A stretch of DNA of 64,000 nucleotides from positions 1,488,001 to 1,552,000 of the forward strand of contig NC_092310.1 of the NCBI RefSeq assembly GCF_036785885.1. Reading direction: 5' to 3'. This document shows, in pieces, positions 12,623 to 23,874 of the stretch. Numbering within the stretch: position 1 is the first letter of the stretch; the number at the start of each line of letters is the position of its first letter. The DNA is from Coffea arabica (taxonomy: Eukaryota; Streptophyta; Magnoliopsida; Gentianales; Rubiaceae). The translations under genes and the position numbers were made by a program. The notes beneath the pieces are model-generated. The model worked only from the letters and a program-made list of their open reading frames with translations. It was not told the DNA's origin and searched no databases.

Positions 12623-14184
12623 TTTAGGATGTAAAATATGTTGACGAAGCTAAGACTGATTTTTCCTTATTTTCTTCTAGATATACTTTCTGTAGGTTCA
12701 CGAAGACTCCCCCCCCCCTCTCTCCCACCCTAAGAACTATAAGCCTTCAGATCCTTGGGTTCCCAGGCAATTTTTTTCGGTGATTTACTTTAGTCATGAG
12801 GGTAATAAAACGTTATAGTATTTAATAAATAAAACAGACTTTCCTTGTCAGTTTGAAATGATTATAGTACTGAACTGAAGCATGAGAAGAATGTAAATGT
12901 TCGTTTCAATAGAAAATAAAATTGAGTGATTGCATCAAAAAAACAAGATCTGCTAAGTCCATCTACCTGAAACTTTGCTAAATTACAATTCGGAGTTTTA
13001 TCAAGTGGAACTCATCACTTCATAACAATGGCGATATGTTCAACAAAATCTCCTCAATTTCCACAAGGGTTAAGAACTTTTAAATCTCGTGAATTTCATT
13101 TTCAGTTGTACTTTACCCACCCTCAACTCAATAAATAGAGATTTTGTCCTCCTAGCTACTTTTTGTTTTAGAATAAAAGTGTCTAGTCCATATTAATTAT
13201 TAGTTTACTTCTTTTATTTCTCTTTTTTTTACCCTTTGTCTACTTGTCTCTTTTCTTTTTTTATTCCAAAATTACTCTCCTCTCATATGATCAACGACTT
13301 TCTTCTCTTTACTATTGCAATCTATATATTGACTTTAATCTTCTTAAACTTATCATTTATTTATTTTTTACTTTTTGAATGATCATAAAGTCTATGCTAT
13401 AATAAAGTATATGTTATTTATACACATAGATTATTTCACATATTACTTAAATTAATATGTCTAGAGTTTAGAATAAATTAATTTTAATAACAATGGCAAC
13501 AAATTCAAATCATAATACATAATGGTTTATTAACTATGTACAAAAAAAAAAAGAATACAAATATCGGTTACTTTAGTTTTTGGGATATAATTTTAAATAT
13601 TAATTAATTTAAAGTTCTAGTTCACTAATATTTTTTAAATAGCCAAATTGTTAGTAACATACACTTTTTGACTATAACAGACATATATTAGTTTTTTTAC
13701 ACTATAAAGTTTTTCTTGAATTTTCTAAAAGTGTAAATAAATAAATTAAATAAGAATGAAATTGTAAGTAAAAAATAATTGCAATGTTATAATAAACATA
13801 CAAATTAGTAATACTAATAGAAAAGTGAAACAAAATAGTGACAGAGAGAAGTGAAAAATAATACAAAATAAAAAATAAAAAATAAAAGAAAGTAGTGGAA
13901 AAGGAAAAATAAGGGAATGAATAATAAAAATAAAATATAAGAGAATTTTTGTTTTAAAATATCAAATAGGAGTGAAGTACTTATTTAATGAGTTCACAGG
14001 GGCAAAACACAATTGAGGCCAAAGTATATGGAGATTTAGTGCATTTAACCCTTTCTATAATGAATTAGTTCGAAAAGAGTACAATCTTCTCTTTGCTATA
14101 TAAATGAAAGTTATTATTTTGCCAAAGAAAAAAAAAGTGCAATCTTTGGTAAATACAAGTGATATCCTCCTTATGAATGATAGA
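12623..14184. other. AT-rich stretch without a recognised gene
   Basis: I see no gene or clear element. The sequence is very AT-rich with homopolymer runs and a C-run near 12710-12718. The phrase CTTTTATTTCTC and its near reverse complement occur at about 13210 and 13900, which may be the arms of a decayed foldback, but I could not define ends. Confidence 0.4.
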
Positions 14185-14193
14185 CAATTTTAA

Positions 14194-15245
14194 GGGTTGT
14201 TATCAATTTTTTATTTTTTATTTTTTAGATTATTATCATTTTACTCCCTTAAGGTTTGTGCCACTTCTCAATTTCCCTCTTTAAGTTACTTTTTAGTCAT
14301 TTTACTCCCAAAATTAATGGTCAAACTTAACAAAGTCTGTTAATTCAAATGAAAGGACATGTTTAGCCCTAAAAATTATTATCATTTTATCCTTATAAAC
14401 TATAGCCTTATGATCAATTTACCCCCAAAGTTATTTTTTAGGTAATTTATCCCACCATTAAACCAATTTTGCAAGTTAAAATTTTTTTTAAAAAGTACCC
14501 TCCTTTTTTAGAGTGGCTCTTTTTTTTTTTTTTTAGTATCAAGCAAAAAATCAGAAAATTAATCTTTTTCTTCTTGGCAATCTTATTAATTTTGAAAAAC
14601 AATTAGAAAGATAGCTAGGGAGAGAGAGAGAGAGCTCAACTCTTTTTTAAAATATACAAATAAAAAGAATTTAATATTTTTATTATTTTAAAAATACTTT
14701 ACTTTTCTGTTTACTACCCAATTCCAATCCTAATCCTGATAATGTTAAAGTAATACGATAATATTTGATTGTTCCTTATTTTTTCTTTGTAAAATCTAAT
14801 TTTCTATCCTTCTCTCATAGCTCTTTTTCTTTTTCTAGTATTAATAAATGTGAATAAAGTAATTTGAGAAAATTTTTTTCTTTTTATGTTTTTGGAACTC
14901 TTAGAGTGGGAAAAAAAGAATAGCCATTCCAACTTCTTTATTTTTAATTATATATAAAAAAAGTAAATACTTTTAAAAAATTTTTAAACATACTGGCTAG
15001 GTTGACAATGGGGTAAAATGAGTAGAAAATAATGTTAGGGAGTAAAATGATTGTATCACTATAATTTAAAGGGATAAAATTATAATAACAATGTAGTAAT
15101 GCTATAAAATAAAAGGGAATTTTTATCCAAAATTAATTACTATGCTGAGTTGAATTACCTATGGGAGTGAAATGACTAAAATATAACATTAAGGGATAAA
15201 TGAATAGTAATGATATAGTTTAAAGGGGTCAAGTGAGAATTACCC
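14194..15245. mobile_element. Large Mutator-like foldback element (about 1.05 kb)
   Basis: The element starts GGGTTGTTATCA and ends GAATTACCC. Its two arms are long imperfect inverted repeats: TTAGTCATTTTACTCCC near 14290-14310 is answered by GGGAGTGAAATGACTAA near 15163-15180. Flanking 9-mers CAATTTTAA (14185-14193) and TAATTTTAA (15246-15254) agree at 8 of 9, as expected for a Mutator-type target duplication. No coding capacity is seen. Confidence 0.7.
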
Positions 15246-15654
15246 TAATTTTAAAGAACAAATATAAGATGGAACACATTGAGTTTTGTTCATGAAAAGT
15301 ACTGCAGCTTTGTATAACTTACTAGAAGCCCATTCTTAGAGACTTCAAAATGATTGCCCAAAATTGAGAAAATTAGTAACATCAAAATTGACAATGGGAA
15401 TCCAAAATTGTGAAAGGATTCAAAACATCGCCTAACTGTATTGGTTAAGGGATTTGGAGTTTATGCGGCAAGTTGTAAAACAAAACATGTTCAAGTTTTT
15501 CTTGATAAGATAATAGAAACTACGAAAAATCATTGTAAAGAAAGCAATTGAAAAGAACCTGAAGCCCACCAAACTCCAAATCTGTAAAGTCGAAGTAAAA
15601 ATTACATTATTATAAACATAGACCCACAGAGGAGCAAAACCAAACCGCCATACC

Positions 15655-16640
15655 CAGGGCTGTCCTTTGCTCGAAGAGCTGAAGTTGAGGTACAAATGTC
15701 TTAAGGAACTTCTTAAGATCTCTAATTTTTCATTAAAGAAATTGAAAATCGATTGTTGTGAGAAGGATTATGGATATACTGTTGTTATAGAGTCCAAAAG
15801 TCTTGAAAGTTTTAACTATACCAAGATACATCAGGTGACATATCAGGTGAAACAATGGTAAAGTTTGAGATAAATGCCCCAAATCTAAAATATTTGGCTT
15901 ACAATGCTCAAAGCATTGGGTTGAACTTTATTCAAGTCCCAAAGCACCTTGTTAGAGCCAAATTATTGATAGGAGGGATTGGTACAGTAGATAGATATGC
16001 TCAGGATGCTTTTGAGCTTCTTCATAGCGTGCAGCATATGAAATCACTTTGCTTAACAGAGAATATTCTAGAGGTACGCACTCTTTCGTGAGCACTTGGT
16101 TATGAATTTAAAGCTCTTTGCTTGAGTTGTAAATTCTAAGTTGTTCTTAATTCTTCTTCTCATTTGCATGAATGCTCTCTTTGGTTTTGAACATTCTTTG
16201 CCAAATTTTGAAAATCTCACAAGATTGGAGCTTGACATTATCTTTGATTGGGACAAGTTACCTGGCATAGTTGAGAGCGTCCCTAACCTTGAGTCACTTA
16301 TACATGGCAAAGTGAGTTTTCATGAACTTTTTAATCAGACGATTAATCCTTTATATTGATATTTTGTCTTCAGTTCATGTCTCTGATTTTTGTGGGCAGG
16401 TACATTGGCAGTTTGATCTAAAAAAATTTGAGCTACCTTCCCACACGCTTCATCAAACAGCTCAAGGAAATATAAATTGCAGAGTTGTATGGGAAAGCTT
16501 GTGAATTGAAGCTAGTGCAGTATGTTTTAAAGAATGGAAAATCTTTGAAGAAGATGACACTTGGTGGCTCTAGAAAACCTTCAACTAACAAAAGGATAAT
16601 GTCATTCAGGAGATGCTCGAAGCATTGCCAGGTTATGTTA
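15655..16640 (+). pseudogene. F-box/FBD/LRR gene copy 1, truncated pseudogene
   Basis: The copy lacks the start, the F-box and the first half of the LRRs. Homology to the intact 45.0-kb gene begins within exon 1 (LEELKLRYKCLKEL) and runs to the conserved MKSLCLTENILE end of exon 1 at 16073, with a normal donor GTACGC. The acceptor before exon 2 is GCATGAAT where sister copies have GCATGAAG, so the AG is lost at 16172-16173. Exon 2 (16174-16311) keeps NFENLTRLELDI and a donor GTGAGT. Exon 3 (from 16400) is frame-disrupted but still shows the LKLVQYVLKNGKSLKKM segment of the FBD domain. The pieces fall in different frames. Confidence 0.85.
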
Positions 16641-16954
16641 GAAAAGAAGAGAAATATGTGGTTTCACTGGCGTTGACGCATGCTAAAAAAAATTTAAAGA
16701 CACGATGCCTATGTATAGTGAAGGAGTCCAACTGTAAACCGAATTGTTTTTCATATATTTCCTCCGTGCTTACATTGGCGGAAGATAAGATGTTCATGTA
16801 TCTTGTGTGCTTGCAATTTCTACTGTTTAAGTATCATCCAAAGATGGCCTTCTAAGTTGGTTTAATCAAGTATGAGTGATAAGAATCTATAATGACATGC
16901 TTCCATCTGGCTTTCTTGTTGAGGTAGTATTGTTAATTGTTATTACTTGCAGGT

Positions 16955-18725
16955 TGATTTCTTGATACTATTAACGATTTTAAGGTTCAACTTCTTGAAA
17001 TTCCGAGTACTTCAGTGAAAAGGTTGATTGTGTTTTGCAGTGGACATGAAAACAAATTACACAATATAGTTGTGGATGCGATCAATCTGAAGACTTTGAA
17101 GTATTCTGGACAATTTAGTTAATGCCCGAATCTTGAAATTTTGAATTTTGACTGTGATTCACGTTCTAAATTTGATATATCAAAAGCCTATAATCTCAAA
17201 TTTTCGGTCCATGCAGATCATGAGCTAGGATTGTGCTTTGGTCACAATCTGAAGTCTCTTGTTAAAGCCAAGATACCAGTGGACTACAAATTTTCAACTG
17301 AAAGTAGAGCAAAATACAGTCAAGCTTCTGAGCTTATGCATGGATTGCAGAGTGTAAAATCACTGTGTCTATCAAATAAAATTGGGTAAATTACATTTTA
17401 CCCCCTGTGGTTTACCCTTTTTTTACATAACCCCCCTATGGTTTCAAAAGCTATACATAACCCCCTCATGGTTTGGATTAAAGTGTCAAAGTAACGGAAA
17501 TAGTCACTCGTAACGGAACTTCTAAAAATGTCGAAATTACCCTTATAAATACATGATACATTAACCCCCTATGATTTTTATATTTTACCATATAACCCCC
17601 TTATGGTTTAATACTTTACCATATAACCCCCTTATGATTTTCAAAATATACACATAACCCCCCTTGGTTAATACATAAATTTCAACCTTACATAAGGGTA
17701 TTTTTGACATTTTAGGTGACGCCGTTACGAGTGACTATTTCCGTTACTTTGACACTTTAATCCAAACCATAAGGGGGTTATGTATAGCTTTTGAAACCAT
17801 AGGGGGGTTATGTGAAAAAACGCTAAATCACAGGGAGTAAAGTGGAATTTGCCCAATAAAATTTTGTTGCTAATTTCTTCTGAATATTCTTCAAATAGCT
17901 AGGAAAATGCATGTGCCGAAAAATGTCTAATAAAATGTACTTTTGTGAACTTTCAGAATAAAAATACAATTATAATCAACTTAATTATAAGAAAAGAAAG
18001 GGAAAATTCAAGCATTGATTGAATGCACGTGCTCCGCACATTGTATGACTTTTAGGGAACTACGTGTGCTTATTATCCTGATACTATAGCATCAATTAGT
18101 TATGTTGTCTATACTTGCTGTCATTAGGTTTTGCACTTTCTTGTATTTCCATGAATTCAAGCTTTCCTTTAGAGTTGTAGAATAGTTGATTTTCCACTTG
18201 CACATTGTTTTTGTTTTCTTCTCATTTCGTATGAAGGTTCTTTCTTATTTCCAATCTGTGTTGCCAACTTTTGCAAATCTGATCAGTTTAAAGCTTGAAG
18301 GTGGCTTTTGTTGTGAAGCTGTCTCCATCTATTTGTGGAAGACCTTAGAAAGATTACCTGAAAGTTCCTCACATCTCGAAGTGCTTGTTTTTGGCAAAAT
18401 GAGTTACTGTAACTCTTGCCATTTTTAATAATTTTTTTGCGTTTTTTTTTCTGCATATAATAATGTTGAAATGGACAAGTATTTTGGTATGATGATGGCA
18501 AAAGATACTAGAAATTTAAATGTCCTTTCGCTGTGGCTATTCCAGTATCCTTCGTTGAATGTCTTAGGAAAGTAGAAATCCAAAATCTCTATGACAGCCA
18601 AGACTGTGAATTCAAGTTTGTTGAATATCTTTTACAGAATGGAAAAGCTTTAGAGAAGATAACTCTTGATACATTGCCGGATTGTACGCCAAAGGAGACA
18701 CAACAATCTTTCCTTGGTGAAGGTA
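16955..18725 (+). pseudogene. F-box/FBD/LRR gene copy 2, interrupted by a MITE
   Basis: Exon 1 is represented only by its LRR part (about 16955-17383) with an early TAA-type disruption near 17121. It is cut two codons before its 3' end by the MITE at 17384-17854. Sequence resuming after the MITE completes the exon end but has no GTACG-like donor. Exon 2 (about 18230-18398) retains FANLISLKLEG and LEVLVFGK. Its donor reads ATGAGT, where copy 1 has GTGAGT, so the invariant G is lost at 18399. Exon 3 (about 18545-18725) encodes an FBD-like CEFKFVEYLLQNGKALEKITL segment. No F-box is present. Confidence 0.85.
17384..17854. mobile_element. Mutator-like foldback MITE, family 1, copy a
   Basis: The element is 471 bp with arms of roughly 170-200 bp that are inverted copies of each other (GGGTAAATTACATTTTACCC... 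at the left, ...AAAGTGGAATTTGCCC at the right). Flanking 9-mers AATAAAATT at 17375-17383 and 17855-17863 are identical, an exact 9-bp target duplication as in Mutator-type transposition. It sits in exon 1 of F-box copy 2. Confidence 0.92.
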
Positions 18726-18830
18726 AGTTACTAGAGGAGTGCCTAGAGTTACAGCTCTTAATTGTGAAATTATGCCACTATTGCCTGGTCAATTTCGCAG
18801 GATATAGCTCTTGGAAACTATGTATTTTTA

Positions 18831-19340
18831 TGCTTGGAAGATATCCATGTCTGTGCAGCGAAAATCTGTATTCTTAGACATATTAGGAAAATGCATACTA
18901 TGCTCTTGTCACGCACGCAAGCACGCACAAAACGGGTTAAGGGTTTCATAAACCGCCTCCAAAAATCCCATTTGCCCCAGGTTTTTTCCCCCTATTTGTC
19001 TTCTTTTCTTACTTTTTTTTGGCCCTCTTGCTTTACTGTTGCCTGCCCTTGTTGTTAGACTTGGAAACCTAATGAAAATAGGAATGTTTGAGCTGTTGTT
19101 ATCTGCTTATGCGGCTGATTTCTGGACACTTTTGGCTGCTCTGCAACTCATACCGCTTTAAGGGTTTCATAAATCGACCCCCAAAAATCCCAGGTTTCTT
19201 TGCCTAGCTTTAATTTTTTTTTTCTCGTTTGACTGTTGTCTGCCCTTGTTGTTAAGGCTTGATTGTTTATCTGATCATACGAGTGTTTCTTAGAAAAAAA
19301 ATCCCTTTCTACTTTATCAGCTCTATAATATTAGATAAAA
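18831..19340 (+). repeat. Duplicated F-box leader, copies 1a and 1
   Basis: Two consecutive versions of the 5' leader found before the F-box genes. The first (18831-19080) begins GCTTGGAAGATATCCAT and contains GGGTTTCATAAACCGCC and CTGCCCTTGTTGTTAGACTTGG. The second (19081-19340) contains GGCTGATTTCTGGACAC, CTCTGCAACTCATA, GGGTTTCATAAATCGACC and TTATCAGCTCTATAATA just before the ATG of copy 3. In all other copies these phrases occur in the same order. Confidence 0.8.
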
Positions 19341-20050
19341 ATGGTGACAAATTTGAAAGCACCCCATGCCCAGATGTTGGTGATGTTGATAGGATCAGTG
19401 CCCTTCCTGAATCTCTTATCCGCCACATTTTATCGTTTCCCAACTAAAAAATCTGTAGCCACCTCAGTTCTATCCACCAGGTGGAGATACCTTTTTGCTT
19501 TGGTTCCTGAAATTGATCTCGAATTTGATCCAACAGATGATATTCTGCGGCTCTTTAACTTCTTGAATCTCAGTTACAGAATCCTTCAATTCCGAGACAT
19601 GACTCCCATTACAATATTCAAATTCAATATCAATTGGGTTTATGAAAAGTCTCACTTTCTTGGAGAGTATTATCTAGCCTGTTCAGAAAGATCCCTAACC
19701 TTGAAGTTCTTATTTTCAACAACATAAGTTCTGATGCACTGTCTTTGTTGTAATAATAATTGCAATAGGATTTTCACTTTTAATCTACTTTGAATGGATA
19801 GATGATTTTGGACAACATCAGTGAAAGCAACGAATTCGAGTCTCTCCTTCAAGAGGCTCTTCCAATTTGCTTCATCGAACAACTGAAGGAGATCGAAGTC
19901 AGACATTTCAGCATTAAGGAATGTGAACTCAAGCTAATTGAATATCTATTGCAGCATGGAAATGCTTTAAAGAAGCTGAGTGTAGGTCCAGATCTAATTC
20001 CTTCAGTATGTGACAGGATATTGTCATTCAAGAGGAGCTCTGTGGATTGA
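19341..20050 (+). pseudogene. F-box/FBD/LRR gene copy 3, pseudogene with internal deletion
   Basis: The ATG and leader match the intact copies, but an early indel puts the F-box start ([17 protein letters not shown]) in a different frame from the ATG. A 2-nt loss in the TTTCTCCCAA stretch of the F-box (near 19437) then returns to the ATG frame ([16 protein letters not shown]). After WVYEKS near 19650 the sequence jumps straight to the end of exon 2 (LGEYYLACSERSLTLKF), so about 0.9 kb covering most LRRs and intron 1 is deleted. Intron 2 and the FBD exon (19801-20050) are preserved, with CFIEQLKEIEVRHF and [15 protein letters not shown]. Confidence 0.88.
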
Positions 20051-20610
20051 AATGTTGTATTGTCGACTTCTGGTGATTTATGATAAAACTTGAAGAAAGG
20101 ACAGGCATATATCATTGGTTTCTTTCATTTTTTGTGTACTGAGATCATCTGCTAGAAATACAATCATGATTTGCTTCTTAATTTAATAATGCTTACTACA
20201 TCTGCCTATATGCTTTTAAGTGGAGGAATCTACGATAATTAAAACCAATAGTTTTGCAGTATGCTAGAATTTTTGTGTTACCGTTCAGCACAACTATTTG
20301 ATTCTCATAGATAGCTTGCTCTTATGAAATTTGGGGAAGAAAGCTTAGTGTTGATTTGCACGAGCCTTGAACGTACGTAAAGAGGAAAATCAATTCTTGC
20401 AGTGACTAATGTAACATGTAACGTTTAGTATTATGTTAAGACATCTAAAGAACCTTGATTCTTTGGATATAGGTTATGGGAAAAATCCGTAGGCGTTTTC
20501 TATTTTATTTTTCCACTGTCATATTACTATAGTGGATCTTTTTGTAGGATTTTTCTACTCAAATTAGAGATGCAAGTGTGTTACGATATGTGAAACGTTG
20601 ACAGTGATGC
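20051..20610 (+). other. 3' flank of F-box copy 3
   Basis: No gene. The first part (20070-20400) is related to the 3' flanks of copies 6-9 (phrases such as GATTTATGATAAAAC, GAAATTTGGGGAAGAAAGCTT). The rest is unmatched AT-rich DNA. Confidence 0.5.
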
Positions 20611-20988
20611 TTGGAAGATATCCATTTCTGTGCAACCAAAATTTGTATACTTAAGACATATTAGGAAAATGCATACTATGTACTTGTCACGCACACAGCA
20701 CGCACGAAATGGGTTGAGGGTGGTTTCATAAACCTCCTCCCAAAAATCCCATTTGCCCCAGTTTCTTTTTTTCCCCTGTTGTACTTCTCTTATTGTTATT
20801 TTTTGGCCCTTCTTGTTGTCCTGTCGCCTGCCCTTGTTGTTAGACTTGGAAACTTAATGAAAATGGAAATGTTTTAGCTGTTGTTATCTAATTCTGCGGC
20901 TGATTTCTGGACACTTTTGGCTTCTCTGCAACTCATAGCACTTTAAGGGTTTCATAAATCGACCCCAAAAATCCCCCTGCTTTAGTTT
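20611..20988 (+). repeat. Orphan F-box leader, copy 2
   Basis: This copy begins GCTTGGAAGATATCCATTTC and carries both halves of the leader (TTTCATAAACCTCCTCCC, then GCGGCTGATTTCTGGACAC and GGGTTTCATAAATCGACCCC). It is interrupted by a MITE at 20998-21475, and leader sequence resumes at 21476-21576 (CTTGTTGTTAAGGCTTGAG). No F-box ORF follows, and a Helitron-like element begins at 21577 instead. Confidence 0.8.
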
Positions 20989-20997
20989 TTCTTTTTC

Positions 20998-21475
20998 GGG
21001 CAAAATATACTTTACCCCCTCTAGTTTACTGCCTTTTCACGTAATTCCCCCGTAGTTTCAAAAGTTATACATAACACTTTCATAATTTGGATTAAAGTAT
21101 CAAAATGACGGAATTTGCATTCCATAATGAGTCAACTAGAATGTCAAAAGCACTCCTATATAAAATTAAAAATCATTTATTAACTGCAGGGGATTATTTA
21201 TATATTTTGAAAATCATAGGGGGTTATATGATAAAATATAAAACTAAGGAGATTAGAGTGTTATGCATATTATATTCATATTTTTTGTCACTTCAGTCAC
21301 TTTAGTTTTTAAACAACGGTAATTTCGATATTTTTATGGATTCTATTACAAATGATCACTTTCGACGCTTTAATATTTTAATTCAAACTACAAGGGGGTT
21401 TATATAGTTTTTGAAACTATAGGGAGATTATGTAAAGAATCACTAAACCACAAGGGATTTAAGTGTATTTTGCCC
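20998..21475. mobile_element. Mutator-like foldback MITE, family 1, copy b
   Basis: The element starts GGGCAAAATATACTTTACCCC and ends AAGTGTATTTTGCCC, with long inverted arms. TTCTTTTTC flanks it exactly at 20989-20997 and 21476-21484 (9-bp target duplication). It split an orphan F-box leader. The ORF at 21105-21305 is internal noise. Confidence 0.92.
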
Positions 21476-21576
21476 TTCTTTTTCTTGTTTTACTGCTGTC
21501 TACCCTTGTTGTTAAGGCTTGAGTGTTTATATGATCATGCTAGTGTTTCTTAGCAAAAAAATCCCTTTTCATTTTA

Positions 21577-23179
21577 CTAGTAATAGGTCACGTACTTTGC
21601 ATGTGATTATAATATCATAAAATATAATGTTTCTTAGACATTAAAATTTATTTGTGAAAATTATTTTAGCAAATTTAATATTTGCATATTTTTATTTTTT
21701 ATTTAATTTTTTATCTTCTTTAATTAATTATCCTTACAAGCATTATTTTAAAAGCAAAAAAAAGTCCACAACATGTTATATTTACAAATTCATATAAAAT
21801 CTCTAGAGAATTTTTAACAAATGGGAATACATTCAGTCTCTTTCAATTTAAAATAATGGTTTTAAGGACAATTAATTAAAGAAGATGAAAAATTAACATT
21901 TAAAAAATAAAGATTTGACCAAATATGAAATGATTTGACAAAAGTATCAATATTTTGAATGGTAAGTGTAATATTGATACTTGTAATTGCTTCGTTTGTT
22001 TTTCTCCATGACAAACAAATTATGATGGTTCCACTAAAATTGTATAATCTTTAATTAGATATATGAATTATTTTTTATTTTTCTTTTAGAGTTGGATGAC
22101 CTAAATTTGCACACTAAGCAAAAGTTAATTGTTTGTTAATCACTAGGGTTGGCTGAGTGGCTAAGGTAGAGTTCTTAGTAGTCTTTCCAGTTTAGAATTC
22201 GAGCCCTATGCGTGACAGTTGGGTATGGAAAAAGGTGTAGGGAGGGATAGAAGGGCAAAAAATAAAATAAAAATAATTTTTTTGCATAAATATTAGTTGC
22301 ACGCTTTACCATTATAATTGCTCCTGTTATGTTTCCTTGTTTTAATAATTGCTTTCTGTATTTATTAGTTTTCATGTTATGTAAGTTAAATTTGCAATTC
22401 TTCAATATGAAATTATATACACCATTTTTTAAAAAGTGAAGAGATGTATATTCTTTGAAATTGAACTCTCTATATTATTTTCTATGTTCTTTCTGTTGAA
22501 AATGGAATATAAATGATTCACTACATATAAACTACTGTTCAATTTTTTTGAGAATGAAATTTCATTAGTAGAGGTAATTGAGTTTTTTTTTTTTTTTTTT
22601 TTTTGTCTTCTCTAACTTAAAGCACAAACGAAAGATTCCATTGTCATAAGAGCGCCTTGTTTTGGTCTCAATAGTAATATTTTTGAAGATTTAAAAATTT
22701 AATTAGGCTATGACTAATTAATAATTTTAAATTGAAATAAAAAACTGAAAATTGAATGAAAAAAGACACATTGGTTTGGTGTGTTATAGTTAGTTTATTG
22801 GCTTCATAATTCAAATTTAATTAAGGTTACATTGTTTTCCTAACTACTACAATTATTGCTATTATTAAAATTCAATAAATCTAATTATTAGGGTTATTAG
22901 GGAGAATGGTATTTTGGACAAAATAAAAAACTAAGATCAAATCCTGCTCAGTCTCTAATGCTTAGCATCAACTATTATTTTCTTTTAAATCAATAGATAT
23001 GATATAATAAATTTTAATCATCATAATAAATTAAGAAGAGCATAATGTAAAACTCCAATCATTAATTAATAAGGGTATAATTGGAATAACAAAAACTAAG
23101 ATCACAAGAATGCTTGCACTCATGCTCTAAAGTACTAAGACTGATGGTATTTTTTATATAGTAATGATAATCATAATGA
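21577..23179 (-). mobile_element. Helitron-like element A (inverted partner of B)
   Basis: Read on the minus strand it begins A|TCATTATGATTATCATTAC and ends with a hairpin-forming CACATGCAAAGTACGTG stretch followed by ATTACTAG|T (CTAG at 21580-21577). A second, inverted copy lies at 33239-35175. The two share the whole length, with matching internal landmarks (GAGCGCCTTGTTTTGG, GTAACCTTAATTAAATTTGAATTA type phrases, and a tRNA-like SINE fragment). The exact 5' end is uncertain because about 15 bp beyond it (GAGTTTATAATA) is also shared. No Rep/helicase ORF is present. Confidence 0.5.
22143..22225 (+). repeat. tRNA-derived SINE remnant inside Helitron-like element A
   Basis: GTTGGCTGAGTGGCTAAGG fits a pol III A-box and GAATTCGAGCCC fits a B-box, about 50 bp apart. 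The inverted partner at 34553-34612 carries the same pair, so the SINE was inside the element before the two copies separated. Confidence 0.55.
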
Positions 23180-23214
23180 TTATTATAAACTCTTTTTTGT
23201 CTCCTTTTCACTTT

Positions 23215-23302
23215 AATTCAAATAATGAGAGGATTGTATGTTTTGAAATCACGAAAACTTTTTCATATGTTCACTTAATCACAAGTGGTTTTTTTGTTTT
23301 TA
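23215..23302 (+). repeat. Half of a family-2 foldback MITE
   Basis: The phrases ATGTTTTGAAATCACG, TTTTTCATATGTT and GTGGTTTTTTTGTTTTT match the right arm of the MITE at 33493-33846. The left arm is absent. Confidence 0.55.
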
Positions 23303-23395
23303 TCAAAAAAAAAAAATACTGAGTTCTTTCTCTGCCCAAAACACAAATTTCCAGCCATTGGGGGAAAAGAAAAAAAAAAGGTTCTCCCCTTTGAG

Positions 23396-23760
23396 ATGAA
23401 TGGAAACGTTGGAGCTGCTGCCTATGCTTCTCCTGCTGATTTCTGATCATTTGGCATCTCTGCACCTCACCAGTTAAGGTTTCATAAACCGCCTCGCAAA
23501 ATCCCATTTGCTCTAATTTCCTTTTTCCCCTGTACTTCTTCTTTTATTGTTATTTTTTGGCCCTTCTTGTTGTACTGTTGCCTGCCCTTGTTGTTAGACT
23601 TGGAAACTTAATGAAAATGGAAATGTTTTAGCTGTTGTTATCTAATTCTGCGGCTGATTTCTGGACACTTTTGGCTTCTCTGCAACTCGTGGCACTTTAA
23701 GGGTTTCATAAATCGACCCCCAAAATGGACAGCGAAGGAATCAAACGATTGGTCTTGTTA
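23396..23760 (+). repeat. Orphan F-box leader, copy 3
   Basis: Carries both leader halves (GAGCTGCTGCCTATGCTTC, TTTCATAAACCGCCTCGC, GCGGCTGATTTCTGGACAC, GGGTTTCATAAATCGACCCC), then stops short of any F-box ORF. A Helitron-like sequence starts at about 23875. Confidence 0.8.
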
Positions 23761-23874
23761 TTCTACTATTGTAGTTTCCTGTTCTCATTGCTTTAGGGAA
23801 GTTGATGGCAGCAGATGCATTGTCTAATCTGGGGGTGTGTAACTTATGGATAGACTAGGGTGTGTATCGTTATA

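Noticed and set aside
22143..22225. Functional tRNA gene
   Set aside because: The A-box and B-box are present but the arms do not pair into a cloverleaf, and the sequence continues as a SINE-like tail.
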